A stretch of DNA of 64,000 nt from CAZOOM01 sp964460795 (GCA_964460795.1 CAYWRU010000010.1:1-64000); one strand, 5' to 3'. Positions 8,530 to 18,048 are shown, counted from the first letter of the stretch. Numbers and translations: made by a program. The notes: generated by a model from the sequence alone, not told the origin.

Positions 8530-9498
8530 CTACCCGGTCACTTTAACGCCTGAAGTCATTTTCATTACAATCACCGCTCCGATCGAAAGCCAGACAAATG
8601 CGCCCATAAATATTTTCTGTCCCATGGGATCTTTCAGGACCGCATCAAAATATCCGGGACTAATAAAATTAATGACGACCGTAATAAAAACAGGAAGTCC
8701 GGTTAAAATAATGGCTGAGGATTTTGCCTGAGAAGTGAGGGCCTTAATTTCACGGTTGAGCGTAATCCGTTCCCGGATGGTTTTAGACACATTCTCGAGC
8801 AATTCACCGATATTCCCGCCCAACTCTCCCTGGATCAAAATACCCAGCACAAAAAGTCTCACGTCCACACTTTTTAAACGGTTATAAAGCCCTTCTAAAG
8901 ATTCATCCAAATGTCCACCCATTTCGATCTCTCGCATAATTCTCTGAAACTCCATATTCACCGGCGTCGGACCTTCCTCTGCAACGGTTCGAAATGCAGA
9001 CTGAATTCCCTGACCGGATCGCACAGAGTTTTTCATCATCCCCAAAGCATCGGGAAATGCCTGCACAAATTTAACAGTGTATTGCCCCTTCTTAAGCCAT
9101 AAAAACCCGACGGGAAGACCGGCCGCAATGAGTGCAAATAAAAAAGATGTGTCCACGCTATTGATAGCGACGGAACCAAGCCAGAGCACTGCAAAGAAAA
9201 GAACAAGGTCAAAAAGAATAAAAATCATGGGTGTCATTTTCATGTTGGCCGTACGAAGAAGCTCTTCAAGAAATATCAGAACTTTATTTTGACCCAGCAA
9301 ATCATTTAAAACCTGGATGGAACTAAAGTGGGACTGCCGCAGAACGGATTGGCGCCGGAGCTGTACAAGATTTTTGATTCGATTTCGAAGCTTCTGTTCC
9401 TCCATGGCCTCTTGTCCCATCATGGAACCAAGGACATTATAGATCACAAGCCCAAAAGCCCCTGCCATAATCAACATGGGTATCTGGAGGTTATTCAT
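8530..9498 (-). CDS. tadB: Tad pilus inner-membrane platform protein TadB
   Basis: This 322-aa T2SSF-domain protein has an N-terminal helix (about 6-26), a charged linker, a central helix pair (90-135) and the T2SSF domain with FPDALGMMKNSVRSGQGIQSA and GELGGNIGELLENVS. C-terminal helices follow. The length and order match TadB. It lies between cpaF and tadC with 3-base gaps on both sides, the usual tad order. Confidence 0.92.
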   Translation of the reverse strand: MNNLQIPMLIMAGAFGLVIYNVLGSMMGQEAMEEQKLRNRIKNLVQLRRQSVLRQSHFSSIQVLNDLLGQNKVLIFLEELLRTANMKMTPMIFILFDLVLFFAVLWLGSVAINSVDTSFLFALIAAGLPVGFLWLKKGQYTVKFVQAFPDALGMMKNSVRSGQGIQSAFRTVAEEGPTPVNMEFQRIMREIEMGGHLDESLEGLYNRLKSVDVRLFVLGILIQGELGGNIGELLENVSKTIRERITLNREIKALTSQAKSSAIILTGLPVFITVVINFISPGYFDAVLKDPMGQKIFMGAFVWLSIGAVIVMKMTSGVKVTG

Positions 9499-9501
9499 AG
9501 A

Positions 9502-10806
9502 TCACATGGAGGCATCCAGGAACCGGGGCCGAACATCGGAGAAAACAAAATCACCATGAATCGTACCATCCGGATCCACGTTCCTTTGTTTAAACGAGAC
9601 AATTTCATTCAAGGTAATCACATCCTGCTCCAAACCCGCAACTTCACAAATGGAGTCCACACGGCGAATCCCGTCCGCATAACGCCGGATCTGTATGATC
9701 AAATGAAAGGCAGATTCAATTTGACGAACAATGGCCATATGACCAAGCGTCCCATTCCCCATGCCCACCATGGTCTCAATACGCGCAATGGAGTCCCGTG
9801 GAGTGTTAGCATGCACGGTAGTTAGGGAACCCTCGTGACCCGTGTTCATGGCTTGAAGCATGTCCAGAGCTTCTTCACCGCGGACTTCACCCAACACAAT
9901 GCGGTCAGGGCGCATACGCAAAGCATTCTTTAAAAGATCACACTGACTGACGCGCCCTTTGCCTTCCAGATTGGCAGGCCGGGTTTCAAGACGCACCACA
10001 TGTTCCTGCTGGAGTTGAAGTTCCGCAGCATCTTCAATCGTAATAATGCGTTCATCATAAGGAATAAAAGATGACAAAATATTTAAGAGCGTCGTTTTTC
10101 CAGAGCCCGTTCCCCCAGAAATCAAAACATTTTTTTTGGATTTAACCGCGATCTCCATCAAAGTGAGCATTTTTTCATTCATGGATTTTCTTTTAACAAG
10201 ATCCTCTGGACGAAAAGGGATTCGTTTAAAACGCCGGATCGACATACAAGGTCCGTCAATAGAAAGCGGCGGAATGACCGCGTTGACACGGGAACCGTCG
10301 GCAAGACGCGCATCCACCATGGGACTTGATTCATCAATACGCCTTCCGACACGAGCTACAATTCGGTTGATGATGTGACGAAGATGATCATCATCTTTAA
10401 AGGAAATGGTGGTCTTGTGAAGTTTTCCAAAACGTTCCACAAAAACAGTGGAGGCATTGTTCACTAATATTTCATCGATATTGGCATCCGCAAGCAGCGG
10501 CTCCAAAGGGCCCAAACCAAATGTCTCATCCACCACTTCTTTAATCAGAAGTTCTTTTTCACTTGCAGTAATGATGGCTTTAAGATCTTCGAAGAGAACC
10601 CGGACTACGCTCGCCACTTCTTTTCGTGCATCATCGGGATTAAGGGCCATCAACACATCGAGATTGATCCGGTCAATTAAATCCCGGTGCAATTTCATCT
10701 TCATTTCTTGAAGCTGACGCCGCCGGCGCTCTTCTTGCTGAGAAATAACTCCCGGCCCTGCTTCAATCCCCAACTTCTTCTTAAACAGACGATCACTGAG
10801 TGTCAC
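9502..10806 (-). CDS. cpaF: Tad pilus assembly ATPase CpaF/TadA
   Basis: This 434-aa type II/IV secretion ATPase belongs to the CpaF/TadA subfamily. An N-terminal helical domain with GLGPLEPLLAD and DEILVNN leads to Walker A (ISGGTGSGKTTLLN), the Asp box (TIEDAAELQ), Walker B (DRIVLGEVRGEEALDML) and the His box (GSLTTVHANTPRD). It powers Flp pilus extension, and possibly retraction, at the inner membrane. The start is a GTG with a short AGG upstream. A terminator and a 76-bp palindromic repeat separate it from cpaE, so it may head a second transcription unit. Confidence 0.95.
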   Translation of the reverse strand: MTLSDRLFKKKLGIEAGPGVISQQEERRRRQLQEMKMKLHRDLIDRINLDVLMALNPDDARKEVASVVRVLFEDLKAIITASEKELLIKEVVDETFGLGPLEPLLADANIDEILVNNASTVFVERFGKLHKTTISFKDDDHLRHIINRIVARVGRRIDESSPMVDARLADGSRVNAVIPPLSIDGPCMSIRRFKRIPFRPEDLVKRKSMNEKMLTLMEIAVKSKKNVLISGGTGSGKTTLLNILSSFIPYDERIITIEDAAELQLQQEHVVRLETRPANLEGKGRVSQCDLLKNALRMRPDRIVLGEVRGEEALDMLQAMNTGHEGSLTTVHANTPRDSIARIETMVGMGNGTLGHMAIVRQIESAFHLIIQIRRYADGIRRVDSICEVAGLEQDVITLNEIVSFKQRNVDPDGTIHGDFVFSDVRPRFLDASM

Positions 10807-10827
10807 AAAACCTCATGAGAGAATGAA

Positions 10828-10903
10828 GATATCAGATGTCAGCTATCAGATTGCAGATGACTCTTGCTTTATGACTGCTATCTGAAATCTGTTATCTGAT
10901 ATC
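10828..10903. repeat. Palindromic intergenic repeat (MITE-like)
   Basis: A perfect 10-bp inverted repeat (GATATCAGAT at 10828-10837, ATCTGATATC at 10894-10903) bounds a segment made of many short CAGAT/ATCTG units. It fills the gap between cpaF and cpaE. The style matches small non-coding palindromic elements scattered through many bacterial genomes. Confidence 0.6.
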
Positions 10904-10921
10904 TATTAAGTTTCAAAACTC

Positions 10922-10947
10922 AAAAAGCCAGGCTTTCGGCCTGGCCC
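10922..10947 (-). terminator. Rho-independent terminator after cpaE
   Basis: Perfect 7-bp arms GCCAGGC (10927-10933) and GCCTGGC (10939-10945) enclose a 5-base loop. On the minus strand the stem is followed by TTTTTG. It lies 80 bases past the cpaE stop and would end the cpaB-cpaC-cpaE transcript before cpaF. Confidence 0.75.
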
Positions 10948-11027
10948 TTAACTTCGACTCTTTGCTCTGGACCCTGGAGCCCAATTAAAAGCATACAGCA
11001 TCCATTCGGTTCCGCAAAATCAGAGCC

Positions 11028-12245
11028 TTATTTTTTCTTTCCAAAGCCTCCAAAAAAACCGCCCAATCCACCTTCTTTGGGACGATTTTTCGAGTCAAAT
11101 CCTTCAATCAAGAGCCGGGAAAACTCAAAAAACTGTTTGGTCAGCGGTGACTTTCGGTCCAGTTCCACCATGGGAATTCCGGTATTGAGAGACCGGGACA
11201 CTGTCATATATTCATTGGCAAATGTAAACGCCACCGGATAAGGCAGGATTTTTTCAGCCTTGGCTAAGTCGACTTCTTCGTACTTGGAATTGTAGCGATT
11301 GATGACAATCTTAAATTTCTCTTCCACATATCCAAATTTTTCAAAAATACCGATACAGCGCAGCGTATTTTTAAGAACCGGCAGATGCAAATCCGTTGGG
11401 AAAACAATATAGTGCGAGGCATCCATCACGCCGATCACAGGATCGGTAAAAGCATGCCCGCCATCTACAATAATATATTCATAATGTTTGCGGAGCGTGG
11501 CATACATCTGCTGGACTTGTTCATGGGTAATAGAATCCGCTTCTTCCGGACTTCGCGGCGCGGCAAGAATCGAAACTCCGCTCTCATGCGGAGGCAGTGC
11601 GGAATGCAAGAAAGGGTCATCAATGGATTCAATTTCTCCCACCAGTTCTTTAAGCGTCACCTTAGGCTCGTGATCCATAAAAAAAGGAACGTCTCCGTTT
11701 TGCAGCACCATATCCCAGAGGAGAACAGGTTTACGCGTCAGCCGTGCCATGGCCACCGCCGTATTGCAGGCTAGGAAAGTTGTCCCTACGCCGCCTTTGT
11801 AGCTGAAGAAAGTATAAATCGCACCAAGTTTCTGATCCTTCGTCGTTACAAAAGAACGCTCCAGCAATCTGCCTAACGCGTCCCGAATTTCTCCTTCATC
11901 TAAAGGATATTTGATGAAATCGCTGACGCCCCGTTTGACACAGGCGATAATCATGTCTGATTCTAATGCCAGGGAACAAACCACAATGGGAATGCGCGCA
12001 GCCACGCGGCTTAACTGACCTAAAAAGTTAATCTTGTCATCCCGATCCGCTTTTCCAATACAAACAATAACGATACGCGGCGCAAAATGGACAATGGCGT
12101 CTTCTACGGAGGGGAGCTGATTGAAAATTTTAAGCTTCAGCTCGGAATCATCCTTGTACTGTTTGAATTGGTGCGTCAAAACCTTTTCAAGGCTCTGACT
12201 CATCACCAAGTCGCCGGACACTACTGCAATATGGATTTCTTTCAT
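11028..12245 (-). CDS. cpaE: Tad pilus localisation ATPase CpaE/TadZ
   Basis: This 405-aa protein has the CpaE/TadZ architecture: an atypical receiver-like domain (1-130) followed by a MinD/ParA-type ATPase. The deviant Walker A is FSYKGGVGTTFLACN, and the later DGGHAFTDPV and NRYNSKYEEV segments fit the family. TadZ-type proteins mark the cell position where the pilus machine assembles. Its ATG overlaps the secretin stop by 4 bases (ATGA), indicating translational coupling. The C-terminus is glycine/phenylalanine/lysine rich. Confidence 0.92.
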   Translation of the reverse strand: MKEIHIAVVSGDLVMSQSLEKVLTHQFKQYKDDSELKLKIFNQLPSVEDAIVHFAPRIVIVCIGKADRDDKINFLGQLSRVAARIPIVVCSLALESDMIIACVKRGVSDFIKYPLDEGEIRDALGRLLERSFVTTKDQKLGAIYTFFSYKGGVGTTFLACNTAVAMARLTRKPVLLWDMVLQNGDVPFFMDHEPKVTLKELVGEIESIDDPFLHSALPPHESGVSILAAPRSPEEADSITHEQVQQMYATLRKHYEYIIVDGGHAFTDPVIGVMDASHYIVFPTDLHLPVLKNTLRCIGIFEKFGYVEEKFKIVINRYNSKYEEVDLAKAEKILPYPVAFTFANEYMTVSRSLNTGIPMVELDRKSPLTKQFFEFSRLLIEGFDSKNRPKEGGLGGFFGGFGKKK

Positions 12246-14290
12246 GATTTTTTCACGCTGGAGGATGGGTTAGAGGAATCAAAAAGTTCGCTGTGATAAC
12301 TTGAATCCGATTCTTTTTTCCAACCCGATGGAGTCACCGGAGGAATCGTGCTCGATTTCTTAATTTCAGAACCTTTGGAAGAAACGGCAGAAGGCTTAGG
12401 CGTTGCGTTTACTTTTGAAACCCCCGGAGAATAACTCGGGGTGGTGCTGCTCCAGCTCTTATAAGAATTCGTAACCGGTGAAGCTGTCTTTGAAGAAACC
12501 GCCGGAGACTTATAATTATTGAGTGCAAGAGAATTTGATTTATCCAAAGGCTTTGAAAACAACGGCGTTACCTTCAATTCTTTGGCTTTAGCCTCAGGCA
12601 GCGCAGACTGCAAACTCGATCTAGAGGGTGCCGCGGTAGGACTTTCTTTTTTAGGATAAAGCGTTTTTTTGATCTCCTCTTTATCCACCCAGCGGCGGTT
12701 GTGCTCTAAATAGTATTTGATAGCATCCGCATGATCATCGACAGGGATAGAGGCTTTTTCATAGGCCGTTGCCATCTCAAGCGCATCGTTTTTAGACTGC
12801 CGATTCATCATCTGCTTTTCCGGCTGAACAATGCGCGGAGTCACAATAATCAGGAGTTCCGTCTCATGCCAATTCTTGCTCGAATTTTCAAAGGCTTTTC
12901 CGAGGATGGGAAGCCGGCGAAGAAAAGGGACTCCGGAATCACTTGTGTCTAATTTCTGCTGAATCATGCCGCCCAAAAGCAGCGTTTCGCCGTCAGCAAG
13001 CTGCACTTGAGTTTTGACAGATGTTTTTGTAAATCCAGGGATATTCGACCCGTCCAGCGTGATCCCTAAGGCGTCACTCGTATCGCTTACCTCAGGCTCA
13101 ATCGCCAAACTGATCGTATCATCTTCATTGATTTCAGGCTTGAATTTGAGCTTGGTACCAAACTCTTTATACTGAACACTGATTTCATTATTAGTAGTCA
13201 CTGCAATGGCCCGCTCCCCCCCAACCACAAAATTAGCTTCTTCTCCATCTTTCGCAAGCAAATTGGGCCGGGCAATAATTTTTCCGATCTGCTCCTCTTC
13301 CACCGCTTTTAAAAAGGTACTGATGGCCTGATCTCCGTTCATAAAAACCATTTGATAAGTGTCTTCATCATTATACGTCATGATGCCTTTAAACTCTGCA
13401 AAATCCCCGGTGTATTTACTGTCGTCACCATCGCCGGAAACAGCATTCGCGCCGTTACTGGCTCCAGGAAGAAATCTTTGCAACCATGTTCCCCGCCCCG
13501 GTCGATCGGTAATGGATTCCATATCAAACCCAAGCTCATGATTTCTCTCATGATCAATTTGAACAAAACGGCACTGAAGAAGAATTTGACGGATGGCCCA
13601 AACTTTGACAAGGCTTACACTGCCGGGTGCAAAACTCTTGACGGCGTCATCGATAAATTTCTGTTTTTGGACGGTAGTCGTGGATCCGCGCACCACAAAA
13701 ACATTTTTGGATGGGAAAATTTCAAATTTTCCTTTGGGATCGATGTTTTTTAAAAGCTGATCCAAAAGCCCCGGATCTTTGATCACATTGATTTCGAAAG
13801 AGGCCATGGCGCCTTTTGCATCCCACACAATAAGGTCCACGCTTCCGTTTGTTTTAGCGTTTAATAAAATTTCGGTTGAAGTTAAAGTGATAAAATCCAA
13901 AATTGCAGGATTGGAAACAGAAATACGGCTGAGACGTGTGGAAAATTTCATAAAATGGGAACGGCCTTCGACCAGGGTGAAACGATTATTTTCAACCGTC
14001 AGGGGCTGGAGCCATGACGAGGGTTTCCCCTCGCCCAGCGTCGTTGAATCAAGAGGATTGAAACCCTGCTTATCTTTTGCAGGCTCCAAAACCGCTGAGA
14101 TTTTTGAAGAAGCATCGGTGGATGCTGGGGCCGAAACAACCTGAGGAGCATCGTAACCAGTAAATATTGAGGAGCTGTTAGCCGTTCCCGGTTGATGATC
14201 CACGGCATAAAGCGGAATAGTAATAACACCCAAAGCAAGAATTACCGTAAAAATATATCCGATTTGCTTTGCCGTTTTTGAAGACATCAT
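12242..14290 (-). CDS. cpaC: Tad pilus outer-membrane secretin CpaC/RcpA
   Basis: This 682-aa secretin starts with a signal peptide (about 1-29). It has the CpaC N-domain (FTLVEGRSHFMKFSTRLSRI and the strand after it), a BON-like region (about 165-230) and the secretin domain (about 240-505) with the VPFLRRLPILGKAF and ELLIIVTPRIV signatures. It forms the outer-membrane pore for the Flp pilus. The last 175 residues are serine/proline/lysine rich and probably disordered, an extension most CpaC proteins lack. The gene is ATGA-coupled to both cpaB and cpaE. Confidence 0.93.
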   Translation of the reverse strand: MMSSKTAKQIGYIFTVILALGVITIPLYAVDHQPGTANSSSIFTGYDAPQVVSAPASTDASSKISAVLEPAKDKQGFNPLDSTTLGEGKPSSWLQPLTVENNRFTLVEGRSHFMKFSTRLSRISVSNPAILDFITLTSTEILLNAKTNGSVDLIVWDAKGAMASFEINVIKDPGLLDQLLKNIDPKGKFEIFPSKNVFVVRGSTTTVQKQKFIDDAVKSFAPGSVSLVKVWAIRQILLQCRFVQIDHERNHELGFDMESITDRPGRGTWLQRFLPGASNGANAVSGDGDDSKYTGDFAEFKGIMTYNDEDTYQMVFMNGDQAISTFLKAVEEEQIGKIIARPNLLAKDGEEANFVVGGERAIAVTTNNEISVQYKEFGTKLKFKPEINEDDTISLAIEPEVSDTSDALGITLDGSNIPGFTKTSVKTQVQLADGETLLLGGMIQQKLDTSDSGVPFLRRLPILGKAFENSSKNWHETELLIIVTPRIVQPEKQMMNRQSKNDALEMATAYEKASIPVDDHADAIKYYLEHNRRWVDKEEIKKTLYPKKESPTAAPSRSSLQSALPEAKAKELKVTPLFSKPLDKSNSLALNNYKSPAVSSKTASPVTNSYKSWSSTTPSYSPGVSKVNATPKPSAVSSKGSEIKKSSTIPPVTPSGWKKESDSSYHSELFDSSNPSSSVKKS

Positions 14291-15129
14291 TGTTTTAGCG
14301 CAGCCTGATCTTTAGCATTGGGATTTGGATTGGCTTTTCCATCTACAAATTTATACACTTCCTTGCTAAGCCCTCGAACAATCTCAATCTCTTCGGTCAG
14401 AGGGACTTTTCCTTCTTTATTCACCGTGCCAGTATCTAGTTCCTGGTCTTTGAAAAGTTCTGCCAAGGTATAAAAATTTTCCGGCTGATCCTGATCTGTT
14501 TCAGAAAGCGATCTAACCGCAAGATTGAGCGTACCTCGCTTGAGAGAATAAGCCAGTGTTTTAGCTCCTTCCGGAGTAACCGCTAAAGTGATCTGCATCC
14601 CCTCATTGTTTCCTGTCCCACTCCCCACGCCAATGACTTTTACATTTTTCATGAGCGTCAAACTCTTAAACTGAGTGCCTTGCCCGGCAGTAGTGTAGGT
14701 CAAAAGCACGTCCACCCGGTTTCCAACTTGAATGAGATTGGTAAGATTTCCCGGCATGGTCACAGGCACAGTCATGGCCTGATATCCTTGAGGAATGAGG
14801 CTTGCCAAGCTGTCCTGGGCAGACATGAGGTCTAAAGTACGGAGCACGGATCCTTGAGCAATAAAACGGTTGGCGATCTTTCCTACGACTTCGACAGGAT
14901 CTTTGATCAAAACACTTGGATCCACATTATCGGGTGCGGGAATGAGGTCTAAATCCTCGCGGCGCACCGTGGTTCCAATTTCGATATCTTTGATGACTCC
15001 AACCACATTTTGACGAATGACCACGCCGCCTTCATCCTGCGGCTTGGTCAGTTTCATGGTCATCATGAAAGCCACGGCTCCTACAACGATCGCCGCGATT
15101 AACATCGGAAGATTTCGACCTCTCGGCAT
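14287..15129 (-). CDS. cpaB: Tad pilus assembly protein CpaB/RcpC
   Basis: This 280-aa protein has one N-terminal membrane anchor (about 8-26) and a periplasmic SAF-type domain (about 40-110, IEIGTTVRREDLDLIP) followed by the RcpC beta domain (QAMTVPVTMPGNLTNLIQVGNRVDVLLTY). CpaB sits in the periplasm with the secretin and may link it to peptidoglycan. It is the first gene of the cpaB-cpaC-cpaE unit, and a GAGGA sequence lies about 10 bases before the ATG. Confidence 0.93.
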   Translation of the reverse strand: MPRGRNLPMLIAAIVVGAVAFMMTMKLTKPQDEGGVVIRQNVVGVIKDIEIGTTVRREDLDLIPAPDNVDPSVLIKDPVEVVGKIANRFIAQGSVLRTLDLMSAQDSLASLIPQGYQAMTVPVTMPGNLTNLIQVGNRVDVLLTYTTAGQGTQFKSLTLMKNVKVIGVGSGTGNNEGMQITLAVTPEGAKTLAYSLKRGTLNLAVRSLSETDQDQPENFYTLAELFKDQELDTGTVNKEGKVPLTEEIEIVRGLSKEVYKFVDGKANPNPNAKDQAALKQ

Positions 15130-15501
15130 AGATAGTATTCCTCTAACCTGAAAGATCGGCAGGTCCTTAACAACTCTTAAGCACTATCTTGAAATCTAAT
15201 CAACAGTTGTGAATAGTGGGAAAGTTAACTTTGCAGCGTCAAAAAGAAGGTCGATATAAAAACTGTTGTTTTAAACCCTATATGCCATTATAGAAACAAG
15301 TGACGACCCTGCTTTATGAAACAAAACACAACTATCTATTACGATGAATCGTTTTCATAAAATCCTCACTCTTTCGCTTTCTGATTTATTTTTTTGTCAA
15401 TCATCGGCTACCTTGTTTTTAACTATTGAAAGATGGCGACACAGAATTTCCCGAGCATCTCATGATACTCTCAATCCCAACAAACTATTTGAGGCCGATA
15501 T
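15130..15501. other. 372-base gene-free region upstream of cpaB
   Basis: This AT-rich stretch must contain the promoter of cpaB. On the minus strand a TATAAT (15287-15292) is the best -10 candidate, but no good -35 stands 17 bases upstream (AAAGCA there). I see no coding potential, RNA gene or clear hairpin. It also follows the stop of the spermidine-synthase-like gene, and no T-rich terminator stem is evident. Confidence 0.4.
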
Positions 15502-17742
15502 TTAAATGTCTTTTAAAATTCCAAAGGATGGCTCAAAGTCCAAGTTTAAGATATCAAAAATATTCGAATAATCATCCGTCCATAGTGTTCGATGCATCGC
15601 TCTTAGAGGAATCTCTCCCCAATGACCGGTTTGAACCAGCGGCTCCACATCAGAAGCGTTCCGGGCCAACACAACCCAACAAGAACCATATTTTTCGATG
15701 GCATATTGAGGTTCAATGGTTGTATCGCAATGGACAAGCGCCGCAAGGGAAAGCGAAGAGGCGGCCGCTCCAAGCACTGGCCGAAAATCCAAATTGCGGT
15801 TACTAATATTAAACATCACCACACCTCCAGGCCGCATCTTTTTAAAATAAAGTTGGATTGCTTCCCGGGTTAAAAGATGAATCGGAACAGAATCCGAACT
15901 GAAAGCATCAAGAAAAAGCACGTCATAAGTTTGATTGGGCTGTTGATCCATCAAAAGCCTTCCGTCGCCTAATAGGATTTTATAGGGAGCGGCAGCATTT
16001 TTAAGATAGGTGAAAAATCCTGATTTTTCGGCAATGTTCTGAACCGCTTTATCAATCTCAATGAAGGTCCACTCCTGTCCGGATTCAGCATACGATGCCA
16101 GGATACCCACCCCAAGCCCCACCACCCCTACCCTTGCATGGTGCCATCGATCTTTGTAAGCGTAAAATAGCTCTCCCACCGGGCCGGTTTTATGAAAGTA
16201 TGCGGTGGGCTCTTTGGCTTTCTCAGAATCAAGAAACTGTATGCCATGATTCGTAGTGCCATGGTAATAAAGATGAGTTTGATTTTGAGCGTCATATAAA
16301 ACCCGGTGAACGCCAAAGAAACTCCGGCCCGTATAAAGCACCTTTTGTTTTGACATTAAAGGGCACCAGAGAAAAAGTAGAAAGGCAACAAAGGTTGCAA
16401 ATCGAACGGGGCGCTTTCGGAAAGCAAAACAAAGGACCGCGGGCGCTAAGAGAACACCCGATTGCAAAATGGGATTTTGATTCGCAATAAGCCTGTGCGG
16501 ATCAGGTCTCAACAACAAAATAATGCCCGCTGCAATACTTGGCAACAAGACGTCTCGAAGACTTTCCTGTTTTGAAGAGGGTGCGTCCTGCAAATAAAGA
16601 AAGCAAGCAAGAATAATAGCTATAGAATATTCTAGGATCGTTTTAAAAACCATGGGGGCAATAATTGCATTAAAAATTCCTCCCAAAACCCCTCCTGCGG
16701 AAATACATAAATAGTAGAGAGTCAAATATTTGGGAAAGGGTTTATCTCTGGCCAGCTGCCCATGGCAACAAAGAGTCATCACCGCTAAGCTAAGAATATT
16801 CCATCCCATCACGAGCCAAAAAGGGTGATTCACATGAAGCGCCAGCATCAGAACCAATACCACGATGACATAAGGAAAAAACCAACATGCAAATCGTATA
16901 AAAGGCGCTCCTATTTTTGAAAAGGCTACGATAAAGGAGAGAAGATAAACAGCGAGTGGAATAATCCAAAGGAGAGGGATCGCCGCCACATCGGTGGTAA
17001 TATGAGTCGTAACCCCCATCATTAAACTGCAGGACACAAATGCCAGCAAGATCCAATAAATCAACCGCTTCCATGAAAGTCTTTCGGCAAAACAATGCCT
17101 TTGAGGGACATCTCTTTGAAAATCAGGCCGGATGGATCGCATAAATAAAAAACTGCAAAATAAAAAAAGCACGCACAGCACCACAAATCCCAGCCCCCAG
17201 TAATGCCTTTGGACTTCGAGAGAATAAAGCCTTTCGAAAATAAAGGGGTAGCTGATCAATGCACCCAAGCTGCCCAGATTACTTGCGGAATACAGTTCAT
17301 AGGGATTACTCGCATCCGGATGGTTGGTTTCTGAAAACCATTTTTGGATCAAGGGAGCGCTTGCAGAAAGACAGATAAACGGCAGAGCAATATTCGCCGT
17401 CAGAACGCTCAAAAGCCATAAGACAGGGTGTTCAGCAGCCTGAAAATGAGGCTCAAAAAAGGGCCGGTTCAGCTGACCTAATGCAAGACACAAGAAACCT
17501 AAATGAACCCCTATTTGGATTCTCGTTCGAAATCGCGAGGTCAACCCATGCACATATCCGTAACCCACCAAAAGAGCCGCTTGAAAAAAAAGAAGGCAGA
17601 CATTCCAAACCTGCGGCGAGCCGCCCAAAATCGGTAAAAGTTTTTTGGAACACATAGGCTGGACTAAAAAAAGCAGCAAAGACGAAAAACTTGTGAGAAT
17701 AACAAAGAAAGATTTAATGTCTAAAAAGCTATCTCTTTTCAT
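15502..17742 (-). CDS. Multi-membrane protein fused to a spermidine-synthase-like domain
   Basis: This protein of about 746 aa has an N-terminal half with roughly a dozen membrane helices (1-470) and a soluble C-terminal Rossmann methyltransferase-like domain. The latter carries VGVVGLGVGILASYA, an acidic FIEID motif, LGDGRLLM and YDVLFLDAFSSDSVP. This is the fused transporter/spermidine-synthase architecture often annotated as a polyamine aminopropyltransferase homologue; the real reaction is unknown. The ATG at 17742 is preferred to one at 17754, although neither has a clear ribosome binding site. It lies between cpaB and the pilin genes, so it may modify the pilus or envelope, which is inference only. 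Confidence 0.8.
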   Translation of the reverse strand: MKRDSFLDIKSFFVILTSFSSLLLFLVQPMCSKKLLPILGGSPQVWNVCLLFFQAALLVGYGYVHGLTSRFRTRIQIGVHLGFLCLALGQLNRPFFEPHFQAAEHPVLWLLSVLTANIALPFICLSASAPLIQKWFSETNHPDASNPYELYSASNLGSLGALISYPFIFERLYSLEVQRHYWGLGFVVLCVLFLFCSFLFMRSIRPDFQRDVPQRHCFAERLSWKRLIYWILLAFVSCSLMMGVTTHITTDVAAIPLLWIIPLAVYLLSFIVAFSKIGAPFIRFACWFFPYVIVVLVLMLALHVNHPFWLVMGWNILSLAVMTLCCHGQLARDKPFPKYLTLYYLCISAGGVLGGIFNAIIAPMVFKTILEYSIAIILACFLYLQDAPSSKQESLRDVLLPSIAAGIILLLRPDPHRLIANQNPILQSGVLLAPAVLCFAFRKRPVRFATFVAFLLFLWCPLMSKQKVLYTGRSFFGVHRVLYDAQNQTHLYYHGTTNHGIQFLDSEKAKEPTAYFHKTGPVGELFYAYKDRWHHARVGVVGLGVGILASYAESGQEWTFIEIDKAVQNIAEKSGFFTYLKNAAAPYKILLGDGRLLMDQQPNQTYDVLFLDAFSSDSVPIHLLTREAIQLYFKKMRPGGVVMFNISNRNLDFRPVLGAAASSLSLAALVHCDTTIEPQYAIEKYGSCWVVLARNASDVEPLVQTGHWGEIPLRAMHRTLWTDDYSNIFDILNLDFEPSFGILKDI

Positions 17743-17799
17743 TTTTAGACACAAAGATGCTTTTAAATTTTGTGGGAGAATAAATGATTGCTAAAAATA

Positions 17800-17955
17800 T
17801 CACGTGGTAGACAATCCGGCTGCAGCAACGGCAATGGAACTACTCGTCTTCGCGCCCATCATTCTTGCCGCGCCAATAACAACGACGATGATGAGCGTAA
17901 TCATAAGAGTATATTCAAAAAGACCCTGACCTCGTTTAAACTTAGGCACTCGCAT
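17800..17955 (-). CDS. Flp-family pilin (second copy)
   Basis: This 51-aa protein has a basic leader and the Flp prepilin cleavage motif G-QGLFEY (cut after G9), followed by one hydrophobic helix and a small-residue tail. It is a paralogue of the pilin at 18049-18207, sharing the AARxMGxKxSS core. The ATG at 17955 gives a normal short leader. No ribosome binding site is obvious, and a strong terminator separates it from the upstream pilin, so it may be poorly expressed or made by read-through. Confidence 0.85.
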   Translation of the reverse strand: MRVPKFKRGQGLFEYTLMITLIIVVVIGAARMMGAKTSSSIAVAAAGLSTT

Positions 17956-17990
17956 GGCAATTTCTGTTAGAAAGTATCCTGTCAACTCAT

Positions 17991-18028
17991 AAAAAAACCT
18001 CCACAGAGCCTTGAGGGCTCTGTGGAGG
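17991..18028 (-). terminator. Strong terminator after the main flp gene
   Basis: Perfect 13-bp arms (17998-18010 and 18016-18028) pair around a 5-base loop. On the minus strand the stem is followed by seven T residues. It lies about 20 bases past the flp stop and would give an abundant monocistronic pilin mRNA. Confidence 0.9.
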
Positions 18029-18048
18029 CAAACACCGAATACGTGGTG

